From Bin87 sp963668585 (GTDB taxonomy: Bacteria; Chloroflexota; Dehalococcoidia; Lucifugimonadales; UBA3495), in contig OY764869.1 of NCBI GenBank assembly GCA_963668585.1, positions 2,170,001 to 2,234,000 on the forward strand: a DNA stretch of 64,000 nt, written 5' to 3'. The position numbers were made by a program, and so were the translations under genes. Under the pieces are notes generated by a model. It saw only the letters and a list, made by a program, of their open reading frames with translations. It did not search any database and was not told the DNA's origin. Of the stretch, positions 17,828 through 26,570 are shown piece by piece; position 1 is the stretch's first letter; each line of letters begins with the position of its first letter.

Positions 17828-18532
17828 TCAATTGACCCGTCGCGCCACCAGCAGGCCGTCCTCGCGAGTCACCCGCATCGCGAAGGCGAAGCGGTCAACC
17901 TCCAGCGCGAGGCCAACGTCGCCGGGGTGATACTGCGACTGCGCTTCGTCGAAGAATTTCTGCGTCGCGCCACCCGACATGATCAACTTGCGCACCGCCT
18001 CGGGGTCCGGGATCCGTCCCTCCAGGCGGTTGCGCAGGTACATGGCGCATTGCTCGTCCTCGTCCGAACGGTTCACGCCCTGATCGCCCATGGCCAGAAT
18101 CGTCACCCGCTTCGGTGGCGGATCTTCGGCAAGCAGGGCGTTGACCGTCGCTCCGGCCACCACGAATGAGGTGACATAAATGGGGTCGCAGCCGGCCGCG
18201 CCGGCCGCCGCCGTGCCCACCGTGCCGGCGCGGGTGGACTGCACGACGTTCTTGCCGGCGAAGTCAACCGACGATGCCTCGTAGGGCGAATTGCCGTAAT
18301 CAAACCCGTCGGGCCGCCTGCCGTCCACCTCGCCCATCAGGATGTCAGCGATGCCGGGGTTGCGCCTCCGAATGTCCAGAGCCTCTTCCACTTGCGCCAC
18401 CAGTGTGATGCGCTCGGCGCCCCGGTCGAAGGCGATGGCCGCCGTGGTGAATGCCCGGAAAACGTCGATGACCAAAGCCGCGCCTGTCGCTTCATTGGCA
18501 TCCCGGGACAAACTACCGATCCGAATTTCCAT
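17828..18532 (-). CDS. ComB-family 2-phosphosulfolactate phosphatase
   Basis: 234 aa, the usual ComB length. Family motifs: VIDVFRAFTTAAIAF near residues 22-36, GEVDGRRPDGFDYGNSP, and QSTRAGTVGTAAA, followed by a conserved DEDEQCAMYLRNRLEG segment. Characterised members dephosphorylate 2-phosphosulfolactate to sulfolactate in coenzyme M synthesis; many bacterial homologues have unproven substrates. No other CoM or sulfolactate gene is near. It is convergent with the acyl-CoA synthetase (27 nt) and 79 nt downstream of the NHL propeller gene on the same strand. Confidence 0.88.
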   Translation of the reverse strand: MEIRIGSLSRDANEATGAALVIDVFRAFTTAAIAFDRGAERITLVAQVEEALDIRRRNPGIADILMGEVDGRRPDGFDYGNSPYEASSVDFAGKNVVQSTRAGTVGTAAAGAAGCDPIYVTSFVVAGATVNALLAEDPPPKRVTILAMGDQGVNRSDEDEQCAMYLRNRLEGRIPDPEAVRKLIMSGGATQKFFDEAQSQYHPGDVGLALEVDRFAFAMRVTREDGLLVARRVN

Positions 18533-18611
18533 ACGGCCTTTACATCTCCTTGCTGAGATAATCGCGGGGATTGGGGGCGAGGTTGTGGTTCGCCCCTGCT
18601 GTATTCATCCG

Positions 18612-19559
18612 CTAGTCCAATTTGGTCAGTTTCTGAAGCGTCCGAATCTCTCGTGGCGGGTCCAGGTGTTGGCCGGTGTGCGTCCAGGACACTTCTCCCA
18701 CGTAGATGTTGCCCGTGGAGTCGAGACAAACGCCGTGCGGTGCGATGAACTGCCCTGCGTTCAGACCTTCGGGCCCGTCGCCGACGCGAGCCAGGATTTT
18801 GCCGTCCGTGTCGTACACGCTCACGCGCGGTCCCAAACCCCTGGCCTGGTCGTTGGCTCCGATTGCAGAACCCAGTTCACCGATATAAACCAGCCCTGCT
18901 TCCTGATCGATGTACAGTCCGCAGGGTCGGGCCATGTTCACCCACTGGTCAATGAAGTGGCCGTTGGAGTCGAACACCTGCACGCGGTGGTTCTCCCGGT
19001 CGGCCAGGTACACGCGTCCGTCGCTGCTGGTGCAGATGTTGTGGGCGATGTTGAACTGACCCGGTCCGTTGCCCGAATCGCCCCAGGAGAAGAGCAGTCG
19101 CCCGTCCGGGCTGTACTTGTGGATGCGCGCGTTGCCGTATCCGTCAGACACGAAGAAGTCGCCGTTGCGAGGGTCAATCGCCACATGGGTGCAACGGTTG
19201 AACGGGTCGCCGGACATGAACCCCGCCGGGTGTCCACTGGTTCCCAACGTGAGCAGAACCTCACCGTCCAGCGTGCATTTGCGTACGGTGTGGTCGCCGT
19301 CGTCCGTGCAGAACATCATGCCGTCGGGCGACATTGTTATCCCGTGCGCCCTTGGGAACACGCCTTCGCCCCAGGACTTGATGAAGTTGCCGTCCTTGTC
19401 GAACACGATCATCGGGTGCTCGCCCCGGTTGAAGGCGTACACGTTGTCTTCCGCGTCGCAACCCACCGCCGCGACTTCTTTGAACGTATAGCCGGCCGGC
19501 AACTGTCCCCAACCCTCCTGGACTTCATAGGTGAATTGACCTTCCCCGATGGTAACCAT
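18612..19559 (-). CDS. NHL-repeat six-bladed beta-propeller protein
   Basis: 315 aa. Repeated NHL blades: PHGVCLDSTGNIYVGE, AHNICTSSDGRVYLADREN, CTHVAIDPRNGDFFVSDGYGN, AHGITMSPDGMMFCTDDGD and a GCDAEDNVYAFNRG blade. The arrangement resembles bacterial homologues of peptidyl-alpha-hydroxyglycine alpha-amidating lyase. No signal peptide is visible, so it is probably cytoplasmic. Catalytic function is not assured. GGAGGGAACAG precedes ATG 19559. Confidence 0.85.
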   Translation of the reverse strand: MVTIGEGQFTYEVQEGWGQLPAGYTFKEVAAVGCDAEDNVYAFNRGEHPMIVFDKDGNFIKSWGEGVFPRAHGITMSPDGMMFCTDDGDHTVRKCTLDGEVLLTLGTSGHPAGFMSGDPFNRCTHVAIDPRNGDFFVSDGYGNARIHKYSPDGRLLFSWGDSGNGPGQFNIAHNICTSSDGRVYLADRENHRVQVFDSNGHFIDQWVNMARPCGLYIDQEAGLVYIGELGSAIGANDQARGLGPRVSVYDTDGKILARVGDGPEGLNAGQFIAPHGVCLDSTGNIYVGEVSWTHTGQHLDPPREIRTLQKLTKLD

Positions 19560-19643
19560 TGCTGTTCCCTCCTGATGATTGCACTAAAACTCGCATCTGT
19601 CGTCAGCACAGGGGATTGTAGCGCATCTGACAAAATTCAGCCG

Positions 19644-19937
19644 ATGAATGTTCTGGCTCGGCAGGTGGTATTGGGCTTGGTATTCCAGGCCGCCGTCGTC
19701 ACCGCCATCGGTGGCGGCATCCTCCTGCTGCGCCTGTTCATCGGCGGGGCTGCGGAACCCGGCGGCGTCTGGCTGCGCGGCACGGGAATAGCCCTCCAAT
19801 TGCAGGGTATCGCGCTGTTGGCCCTCACGGCGTGGTGTCGGCCTGACGTGCCGCAGTGGGGGCGACCCGCGGGATTATACGTCGGCGTCGCTGCCCTGAT
19901 CCTTGGGTCCCTGTTCCACCTGCTCATCGCCGCCTGA
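19644..19937 (+). CDS. Small membrane protein, unknown function
   Basis: 97 aa with three hydrophobic segments (LGLVFQAAVVTAIGGGILLL, GIALQLQGIALLALTAW, LYVGVAALILGSLFHLLI). I do not recognise a family. ATG 19644 is the first plausible start. The gene is divergent from the NHL gene (84 nt) and convergent with the DUF2227 gene (10 nt between stops). The residue composition is that of a genuine membrane protein. Confidence 0.6.
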   Translation: MNVLARQVVLGLVFQAAVVTAIGGGILLLRLFIGGAAEPGGVWLRGTGIALQLQGIALLALTAWCRPDVPQWGRPAGLYVGVAALILGSLFHLLIAA

Positions 19938-19947
19938 TGGCCCCGAT

Positions 19948-20505
19948 TCACCGGAACAGCCGGTCCGGCCTCAGCGCATCCGCCCCACAGTGGACCAGGT
20001 CGGCAGCCATCAACCCGGCCAACCCCCACGCCGAATATCCAACCACATCCGCCCACTGCATCCCGGCAAACCACATCAGGGCCGGGATCCCCCACAGGCC
20101 CATGAACACCACGCGGGTCAGCGTCCCGACGATGGGCCAATGGCTGACGCCCCGGTGCTTGAACAGCAATCCATAGGGCAGGCTCCAGTAGTACAGAAAA
20201 CTTCCCCAAATCGGATACCTGCGCTCCGGGTATATCCGCACGTGGTGGATGTCCTGGTCAGGGTAAACCCCAAAAGTCGATAGCAGGTATCCCAGCGCGA
20301 AGGCCAGGGCGCCACGCCACCACCCGATGCTGCTCCAGCCTCCCGTCAGTTGGTCCGGCAGTTCAGGCAGCCTTTCATGTACGGCGGATAACATGGCCGG
20401 CGTCGGGGCATTGCCGTCCAGATACCAGGCCGCTCCCACCCCTGCCGCGAGTACAACCGGCAGGCTCCACAGGTTGATTCTCTGATGTGTCTTGCCCAGT
20501 GGCAT
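19948..20505 (-). CDS. DUF2227-family putative metal-binding membrane protein
   Basis: 185 aa. Conserved histidine/aspartate motifs: GKTHQRINLW near the N-terminus, DQDIHH, KHRGVSHWPIVGTLTR, and DLVHCGAD. These match the DUF2227 family, a membrane group related in arrangement to YdjM-like metal-dependent hydrolases. Three or four membrane segments. ATG 20505 was preferred to a TTG at 20526. Biochemical role unknown. Confidence 0.75.
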   Translation of the reverse strand: MPLGKTHQRINLWSLPVVLAAGVGAAWYLDGNAPTPAMLSAVHERLPELPDQLTGGWSSIGWWRGALAFALGYLLSTFGVYPDQDIHHVRIYPERRYPIWGSFLYYWSLPYGLLFKHRGVSHWPIVGTLTRVVFMGLWGIPALMWFAGMQWADVVGYSAWGLAGLMAADLVHCGADALRPDRLFR

Positions 20506-20579
20506 GAGAAATTTCGATACCCTCAATACGCCGGTTTATGTCCTGCGACGCGGAATGGTGATGGCTTCGGGCCGGTGTT

Positions 20580-20618
20580 CCAACACAAAATACGGGGGGC
20601 GAAGCATTCCTCGCCCCC
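20580..20618 (-). terminator. Hairpin with T-rich tail in the minus direction
   Basis: Stem GGGGGCGA / TCGCCCCC (20595-20602 with 20611-20618), loop of 8 nt, followed in the minus direction by a GTATTTTGTGTT tract. It lies 19 nt past the end of the surface-protein gene at 20637 and looks like its intrinsic terminator. Confidence 0.6.
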
Positions 20619-20636
20619 TTGGTGGTCAACTGCAGG

Positions 20637-21683
20637 TTATTGGTCGTCCCGCTTTCTGCGTCGGAACTTGAGGGCAAGCTTGGCCGCAATGCCGGGCAGA
20701 ATCAACCCCGCTACCGCAAGGAGGCTGGGGTCCAGAACCATAGGGGCGTTGGGCGGTGGGGCGAGGCAGCCGGCGGTACCGGTCACGCCGGTATCCGGTT
20801 GCGACTGTTGCCCCGGTTGTTGTTGTTGCTGCTGGACTGGCGTGGGCACGGCCGGCGCCGCCGCTGGAGAAGTCGGCAGTGCAACCGTGCGGCTTTCGCT
20901 GCCGCCCGGTCCGGGGATGACGGTTATCGGGACGTCGCGGGATAGATGGTTGGTATCCGCAGTTCCCTCGTACACCCATTCGATTCGACCGGCCAACCGG
21001 AACTTGCCCGCATGGTTGGGATAAGCGGTCACCTCGATGAATTCCTGCTCTCCGGTAGCGATGGTGTAGTTGGCGCTGCACAGGCCGCTGCACTTGTCGG
21101 CGAACCCTTCGCCGTCCATGGACCATCCCGAAGGCAGTTCCAGTATCAACCGGGACAGCATATTCGGCTTGGCCAGGGAGTTGACGATGGTAAAGCTGAG
21201 GACCGCCTGCTCATCAACGGTTATATCGGTGTGGCTGCTGTGCAGGTCGATACACGGCTCCCCTGGCCCGCAGTTGATGAAAATGGCTCCGCCGGGTGCC
21301 ACCCGCTGCTCGACCGGCACGGGTGTGAAGGTCGGAGGAGGGGTATTGGTGGGACCCGGCGTGTTGGTCGGCGCCGGCGTCCACGTGGGGGCCGGTGTCC
21401 AAGTGGGTTCCGGCGTATTGGTCGGTTCCGGTGTGTTGGTCGGTGGCGCCTGGCTGGCCGGGTCCGGTGTTGCCGTAACCACGATCACGACCGGCGTGGC
21501 GGTGGGTTCCGGCGTAGGGGTAGGCTGTTGCTGCGCTTGTGGATTGGCCTGCACGCTGGATTGAGCTTGAGCGGGATGGGTGGCGTTCGGGGCGATTGCC
21601 AGGAGGGTTGCCACGACTGCCGTGAGCGCCGCAACCAACGACAAATACGTCCAACGGTTTGATAACAGGTACGAAAATTTCAT
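20637..21683 (-). CDS. Secreted surface protein with Thr/Pro spacer and C-terminal anchor
   Basis: 348 aa. Signal peptide residues 1 to about 41 (ends HPAQAQ). Residues 52-123 are a Thr/Pro-rich spacer with repeated PTWTPAPTNTP units. Residues 138-257 form a domain with cysteines at 138, 144, 198 and 202 (PCIDLHSSHT, DKCSGLC) that recurs in the upstream gene. A Gln-rich linker and a membrane helix (about 319-339) followed by RRRKR end the protein. Start ATG 21683 was chosen; GGAGG lies 12 nt upstream, rather far, and an in-frame ATG at 21713 is an alternative. Probably envelope-anchored and displayed outside; function unknown. Confidence 0.75.
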   Translation of the reverse strand: MKFSYLLSNRWTYLSLVAALTAVVATLLAIAPNATHPAQAQSSVQANPQAQQQPTPTPEPTATPVVIVVTATPDPASQAPPTNTPEPTNTPEPTWTPAPTWTPAPTNTPGPTNTPPPTFTPVPVEQRVAPGGAIFINCGPGEPCIDLHSSHTDITVDEQAVLSFTIVNSLAKPNMLSRLILELPSGWSMDGEGFADKCSGLCSANYTIATGEQEFIEVTAYPNHAGKFRLAGRIEWVYEGTADTNHLSRDVPITVIPGPGGSESRTVALPTSPAAAPAVPTPVQQQQQQPGQQSQPDTGVTGTAGCLAPPPNAPMVLDPSLLAVAGLILPGIAAKLALKFRRRKRDDQ

Positions 21684-21786
21684 GTATCTAAATATCCTCC
21701 TGGCTGACTTCATAGGTGTTGAGGGGTTACCGATTCGGGAATCGGCCACCTGGTCATGGTTAGTTCGGTACGGATCCCTGCTCCCG

Positions 21787-24039
21787 TCAGGTTGCTCCGT
21801 CCTCCGCCGAAGCCGTCCCGTTTGTCTTGGCCAGCATTTTGAAGCCATACAGCATGGTCGCCACGATTACCCCAATCCCCACCAATGAGAGGACCACGAT
21901 GATCACGGGCCATGCCCACCAGGGCATATCGCCGGTTCCGGATGACTCCCCAGGTTCGCCTCCATTGGTTTCCGGCGGCAACAGGCTGTCTCCTGGCAGG
22001 ACTCGTCCGGTCCGGTTCACCGTAAGATTGGAGGTGACGCCCTGGATTGCCGTCGTAGGGGTCGGCGCGAGTGTGGGAGCGGTGGTCGGGGTGTCTGTGG
22101 GGGAACCCACAGGCGAGTCTGCGCCACCGGACGGATTGGTTACCTCCACAGTGGCGCGCAGCACAACGGCAGGTTCTTGTTGGTCTTCTTCGTCGGTCGC
22201 GCCGTCTTGGGTTTCATCGCCATCGACGTTGTCTCCACCGCCATTTGCGTCTTCGACTTCAGTCCGTTCGGGCTTCTTGGTCCTCCAACTTACGCGGGCC
22301 TTAAACTCAAAGATCCCAGCGTTGTTGGGTGTGGTCTGCATTTCGATGAACTCAAACCCTCCGCCGGCGATGTCGTAGACTCGATTGCATACTCCGCCGC
22401 TGCAACGATCGGCGCCGAACCCGATGCCATCGAGTTCCCACCCCGAAGGTACGTCAGCCACCAACGTCGCCACGATATCGTCCTGCCAGTTGTTGACAAT
22501 CGAAAGGCTGATCGTCGCGGGCCGACCGACTTGCGTCTGGGTATGGCTGGTATGCAAATAGGCGCAAGGTTCGTCGGTTCTGCAATCAATTTTGACGGTA
22601 ACGTCTATGGCTTCATCTGCCGCGCCATCCTCGACTACGAACCCCAGCTTTTCCAAGTGTTCGCCGGGATTGAGATCCTCGACCAATGAGGTGTCAAGAA
22701 TCTTGGCGGTTATCACCTCCTGTGTGCCCCCGGGCAACACGCCCGAGGAAGGCTCGGTGGTCAGCCATTCCCAGCGAGATTCGGTCGTCCACTTACACTC
22801 AGAGTTGGTCCATGAGTTCTTCAAGGTGATGGGTTGTTCCGTTTCACTCTCAATGGGTTCATGGGGGTTGATGTTGAAGTCTATTTCTGCTTCAACTATC
22901 TCCAGTTGGCACGGCAATGGTTCCACGGTCAATTGAACGGCCAGGGAGTTGTCGGCCTGGTCGTTTCCTGCCCCGAAACGAACACTATCCTGGTGAACTC
23001 CCGGTCTCAAATTGGCCGCCAGATCCTGGGCGATTTCCACCGCCACGTCGGCGACCCCATTGCCGTAGAGGGGCGTTTCGTCGCCGATGGTCAACCAATC
23101 GACGACCCGGTAAGCCTGCCAGTTGTAACAACGGTCCCCGCCACGGTTCTCGAGGACGTATTTCTGGCCGGTAGGATTGAAATTGGTTGAACCCGCCTTT
23201 CCGCTCGCCTCGAAAGTCTGCCCCTCTTCGAAAAACAGTTCACAGGGAGTGGCCATCACCTCCAATGTGATTGGGAGTTCGGCATCGCGGTATTCGGGCG
23301 CGGTCCACTCCACCCTCACCACGTCTCGGTAGTCGCGAGGCTGCAATTCCTTAACTCCCTCGTTGGCCTCGATTCGCATCTGTTGCGTTCCCTGGCCTTC
23401 GATGCGGGAGCGCAAAGGGGTCACGTTGAGCCATGCCGGCGCTATGGCTTCCCAGTCACAGTGGGCGTCGCCGCGGTTGACCAACCGCACCACGCTGGTT
23501 TTTGACGGCACTTCGCCCTGGCGGAATCTGGCAAGGTAAGAGGTTTCTCCCCGCATCTCGAGGTTGCACGGTTCCTGGGCGCGCAGCAACACTCGGATCT
23601 GATACGAGGCATTACCGCGGGGGTCCTGTCGCGACTGGACGGTGATCACCGCGTTGTGCTGCCCCCTGGGTAGCTGTGAAGCCTGTTTGTTGATGGTTAT
23701 TGTGGCCTCATTGTCCACGTTGGGGTGCAGTTTCCCGCTGGTGGGTGTCAGGGTGATCCACGGCGCGCTGGCCGTCGCCGTCCAATCGCATGACTTGGTG
23801 CCACCGCGGTTGTACACGGAGAAAGTCGACCCGTGCTTCGGGTGCGGGTTCTGCAGGGTGAAGGTGTTGCCGCCGGCGGGTCCGGCATACCGGTACGCTT
23901 CGTTGTTCCTCGGTATGGACGCTACAAACTGGCAACCCAACTCAGACTGTCCAAACAGGCGCTCAGGGAGCACCAGCCCAGCAACGACAACCACTAAAAT
24001 AAATACGGATAAGAACGAGAACCAGACAGCCGTACGCAT
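21787..24039 (-). CDS. Large secreted protein with BACON-like repeats and C-terminal membrane anchor
   Basis: 750 aa. N-terminal signal/anchor (VFILVVVVAGLVLPERLFG). Four BACON-like repeats are recognisable by their Cys-x-Trp and Trp-Ile/Leu cores: CDWTATASAPWITLTP, CDWEAIAPAWLNVTP, CYNWQAYRVVDWLTI, CKWTTESRWEWLTTEP. Residues of about 485-590 repeat the Cys domain of the next gene (PCAYLHTSHT, DRCSGGVC). An acidic linker, a Thr/Pro spacer and a membrane helix at about 707-731 follow. BACON domains are usually carbohydrate or mucin binding. The gene precedes the 348-aa protein by 103 nt on the same strand, so they are probably one operon. Confidence 0.78.
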   Translation of the reverse strand: MRTAVWFSFLSVFILVVVVAGLVLPERLFGQSELGCQFVASIPRNNEAYRYAGPAGGNTFTLQNPHPKHGSTFSVYNRGGTKSCDWTATASAPWITLTPTSGKLHPNVDNEATITINKQASQLPRGQHNAVITVQSRQDPRGNASYQIRVLLRAQEPCNLEMRGETSYLARFRQGEVPSKTSVVRLVNRGDAHCDWEAIAPAWLNVTPLRSRIEGQGTQQMRIEANEGVKELQPRDYRDVVRVEWTAPEYRDAELPITLEVMATPCELFFEEGQTFEASGKAGSTNFNPTGQKYVLENRGGDRCYNWQAYRVVDWLTIGDETPLYGNGVADVAVEIAQDLAANLRPGVHQDSVRFGAGNDQADNSLAVQLTVEPLPCQLEIVEAEIDFNINPHEPIESETEQPITLKNSWTNSECKWTTESRWEWLTTEPSSGVLPGGTQEVITAKILDTSLVEDLNPGEHLEKLGFVVEDGAADEAIDVTVKIDCRTDEPCAYLHTSHTQTQVGRPATISLSIVNNWQDDIVATLVADVPSGWELDGIGFGADRCSGGVCNRVYDIAGGGFEFIEMQTTPNNAGIFEFKARVSWRTKKPERTEVEDANGGGDNVDGDETQDGATDEEDQQEPAVVLRATVEVTNPSGGADSPVGSPTDTPTTAPTLAPTPTTAIQGVTSNLTVNRTGRVLPGDSLLPPETNGGEPGESSGTGDMPWWAWPVIIVVLSLVGIGVIVATMLYGFKMLAKTNGTASAEDGAT

Positions 24040-24187
24040 AAGCCATCCTATCCATCTTAGAATAACTCGACGATGCCATGGATGAGTTGACTATAATTGA
24101 GTCGCTGCGCTTAGGCAAGGCACGGTTTGGCACGGCGGTAAGCGTTCGCGCCGTTCCCTTCCCAGATCAACGCAAAATTCCCGATGC

Positions 24188-24193
24188 TACAAT
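24188..24193 (+). promoter_or_regulatory. Candidate -10 box upstream of the HemQ-like gene
   Basis: TACAAT at 24188-24193, 54 nt before the ATG, within the 207-nt divergent gap 24040-24246. No good -35 was found at the expected distance. Confidence 0.3.
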
Positions 24194-24246
24194 AGCGGCA
24201 TCCCCATGGCCCGGAACCAACCCCGGTCAGTAAAGGAGCAACCAAC

Positions 24247-24945
24247 ATGGCCGACCCTCGCCGCGATTTCGTCAAATACACGTTCTACAAGGTGCAGCCG
24301 GAGTGGCGTCGTCTCCCTTCGGGCGATCGTGAGTCCGCCAGGGAAGAGTTCGCGGCCGTGGCAGCGGAGCACGCCGACCGCGTGGCCCTGAACACCTACA
24401 GCCTGGTGGGAACCCGGGGCGACGCCGACTTCATGCTGTGGGGTGTCTGTCCGGAGTTGGAACCCATCAATGAACTGGCCGCGCAACTCAATCAGACCCG
24501 GCTGGGGGGCTATCTCGATACGCCTCATTCGTACCTTGCCATGACGCGCCGGTCGCCGTATATCGACAACCACCAGCACGAAGGCCAGGAAGGTACGGGC
24601 GACGCTTCGTCCATGCGGATCGTCGGTCGCCGCTACCTCTTCATGTATCCCTTCTGGAAGACCAACGAGTGGTACCAACTCCCCAAGGAAGACCGCCAGG
24701 AGATGATGAACGAGCATTTCGTCATCGGCCACAAATATCCGCAGGTCAAAATATCCACGGCGTACTCTTTCGGCCTGGACGATCCCGAATTCGTGCTCGG
24801 TTTCGAGACGGACGAACCGGGAACCTTTCTGGATCTGGTGATGGAGTTGCGCGAATCCAAAGCCCGGCCCTACACCCTGAAAGACACGCCCATTTTCTCC
24901 TGCATCAACCGCCCCCTGCGGGACTGCCTGGATGACGCTGCATAG
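24247..24945 (+). CDS. Chlorite dismutase-family heme protein (HemQ-like)
   Basis: 232 aa, the length of pentameric Cld/HemQ proteins. The C-terminal half shows the family core: H157, in MMNEHFVIGHKYPQVKIS, corresponds to the proximal heme histidine region, and YSFGLDDPEFVLGFETDEP follows. HemQ decarboxylates coproheme to protoheme in the coproporphyrin-dependent heme pathway, the likely role in a monoderm-like lineage; true chlorite dismutation cannot be excluded. No heme gene is adjacent. AAAGGAG precedes ATG 24247. The Uma2 gene begins 12 nt downstream. Confidence 0.88.
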   Translation: MADPRRDFVKYTFYKVQPEWRRLPSGDRESAREEFAAVAAEHADRVALNTYSLVGTRGDADFMLWGVCPELEPINELAAQLNQTRLGGYLDTPHSYLAMTRRSPYIDNHQHEGQEGTGDASSMRIVGRRYLFMYPFWKTNEWYQLPKEDRQEMMNEHFVIGHKYPQVKISTAYSFGLDDPEFVLGFETDEPGTFLDLVMELRESKARPYTLKDTPIFSCINRPLRDCLDDAA

Positions 24946-24957
24946 GATGGCTCGCCG

Positions 24958-25632
24958 ATGACCACCCAAACCGCAGCCCAACCACCGGCGGACTCCGCAA
25001 CTCGATCCGATGACCCGTTGGCGCTCGAGTTCACCCTCGACATCTCATCAATCCTGACCCTCCTGCCGAATGATGACGTTCTGGATGAGTGGTTCATCCG
25101 GTTCACCGTCGAGAACAAGGATTCAGGTTTCCGATTCGAGATTGACGAACACGGGAGGTTGCGGGCGATGGCATCGGAAGGCTATTCAGGTGCGCAGCGT
25201 CAATTCAACCTGCAGTTTGATCTTCAGGTATGGATGGACACCGGTCCCGGCGGAGGAATAGTCACCTGCAATTCTCTCATCCGGTCGCCCGGGTTCGGTC
25301 GTCGCGCTTCGGACGCCGGATGGATTGCACCTGAGCAATTGGAAACTCTCACCCCAGAACTGCGCCAGCACGGCATCCCTTTCGCACCCCGTTTCGTCGC
25401 CGAAATCCGCTCCCAATCCAATTCCCTGGAATCACAGCAGGCCAAGATGGAAGAGTGGATTGACTACGGCGCCGAGTTGGGTTGGCTTATAGATCCAATG
25501 CAACGCCAGGTCCACATCTACCGACCCAACGCGGCACCCGAAATAATGGACGACCCGGAGACCGTCAACGGCGATCCTGAACTCCCTGGCTTCGCCTTCG
25601 ACGTCCGGGGCCGGATTTTCGACCTGAAGTAA
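24958..25632 (+). CDS. Uma2-family (DUF820) putative restriction-like endonuclease
   Basis: 224 aa. The PD-(D/E)xK-like core is visible as APRFVAEIRSQSNSLESQQ, then a lysine (QAKMEEWIDYGAELGWLIDP) and QVHIYRP. Members are abundant in cyanobacteria and Chloroflexota, are often mobile, and mostly lack a proven function. The N-terminal roughly 40 residues are poorly conserved. It probably shares the upstream promoter of the HemQ-like gene. Confidence 0.85.
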   Translation: MTTQTAAQPPADSATRSDDPLALEFTLDISSILTLLPNDDVLDEWFIRFTVENKDSGFRFEIDEHGRLRAMASEGYSGAQRQFNLQFDLQVWMDTGPGGGIVTCNSLIRSPGFGRRASDAGWIAPEQLETLTPELRQHGIPFAPRFVAEIRSQSNSLESQQAKMEEWIDYGAELGWLIDPMQRQVHIYRPNAAPEIMDDPETVNGDPELPGFAFDVRGRIFDLK

Positions 25633-25952
25633 CAGCAGCCAGAACAAATCGCCGCGATAAAGGGACGCCTTTGCCGTCGCGGGGGCGGCCCAAACGTTCT
25701 GAATCCGTCCTCAAAACGGGTCGAACGTTGCAGAGTCGTTTCGGAATGGTAAGCTCAGGTTGCATCTAGAATGGCGCGAGAACCAAATCGAAAGGCCACA
25801 AACTGCCTCGTTAGAAACGGGGTGGCTGGGCCGCCAATTCCAATCCCACCATCGGCGCTTTCCAAATTCGCAGACTGACTGCGGGAAGCGCTGGAACGGC
25901 TGGGGTGTTCCTGGAGTGGTGGCGGGTATGTGTCAAGCAACTGCATTGAAAG
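25633..25952. other. Gene-free stretch before IS remnants
   Basis: 320 nt with no convincing ORF, RNA or promoter. It may mark the boundary of the insertion-sequence debris that follows. Confidence 0.5.
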
Positions 25953-26108
25953 TCAATGGGAATGGGTGAGGGACTGAGTGGCGGGATGGTTCCAGGACGT
26001 GCCGTGCTTGAGCATGGAGTTCAGGATTATCGATAGCTTGCGCATACAGGCGGTCAGCGCCAGCTTTCTCGGCTTGCCATCAGACAAGAGGCGCTGGTAA
26101 AAGTCCCC
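25953..26108 (-). pseudogene. C-terminal fragment of an IS110-family transposase
   Basis: The minus-strand translation GDFYQRLLSDGKPRKLALT followed by CMRKLSIILNSMLKHGTSW matches the conserved C-terminal tail of IS110/IS1111 transposases. Only about 50 codons remain; the catalytic DEDD domain is absent, so it is a dead relic. Confidence 0.7.
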
Positions 26109-26124
26109 AGGTTCTGTTGACATT

Positions 26125-26570
26125 TTACCGTAACCAGACGAGAGCGGCGGTGAAATGGAGGAAGCCCAAGTATCTGGTGTCCAGTTTCTCAAACCGGGAG
26201 AATATCCGGCGATAGTGCTTCATCTTGCCAATGAAGCATTCCACCAGATGACGCTCCCGGTACAGATGACGGTCATAATCAGCGGATTCCTTGCGGTTCG
26301 AGCGGGGCGGAATGACCGGGGTCATGCCCAGTTCCAGGATGTGCTGGCGAAACTCCCGAGCGTCATATCCTTTGCCTGCCAGTAGGTGCTCGCCAGCGTA
26401 ACCGGAGATCAACCCCTCCGCCTGGGTGATGTCGTGCCGTTGCCCTCCGGTCAGGATGAACCGCAAGGGATTGCCCAAGCCGTCCACGCTCACGTGAACC
26501 TTCGTGCTGAACCCGTCTCGGCTCCGGCCCAGGGATTGGGCGGCCTGACCGCCGCGGCCTGTTGACTGAA
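26125..26570 (-). pseudogene. 5'-truncated IS5-family (IS427-like) transposase
   Basis: The frame can be followed from about 26570 (GRGGQAAQSLGRSRDGF, then STKVHVSVDGLGNPLRF) to the stop at 26125. The DDE region keeps KGYDAREF (second Asp) and RHLVECF (Glu), with the terminal RRIFSRFEKLDTRYLGFLHF. The first Asp and the N-terminal third are missing and no start codon remains ahead of the internal GTG, so it is a pseudogene. It abuts, back to back, another IS5-like fragment on the plus strand. Confidence 0.75.

Noticed and set aside
18342..19937. 531-codon open frame on the plus strand
   Set aside because: Most is antisense to the ComB and NHL genes. Only the last 97 codons (from ATG 19644) look like a real membrane protein.
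21300..21540. Tandem repeat or CRISPR-like pattern
   Set aside because: It encodes the Thr/Pro-rich spacer of the surface protein; units are irregular and in frame, with no spacers.
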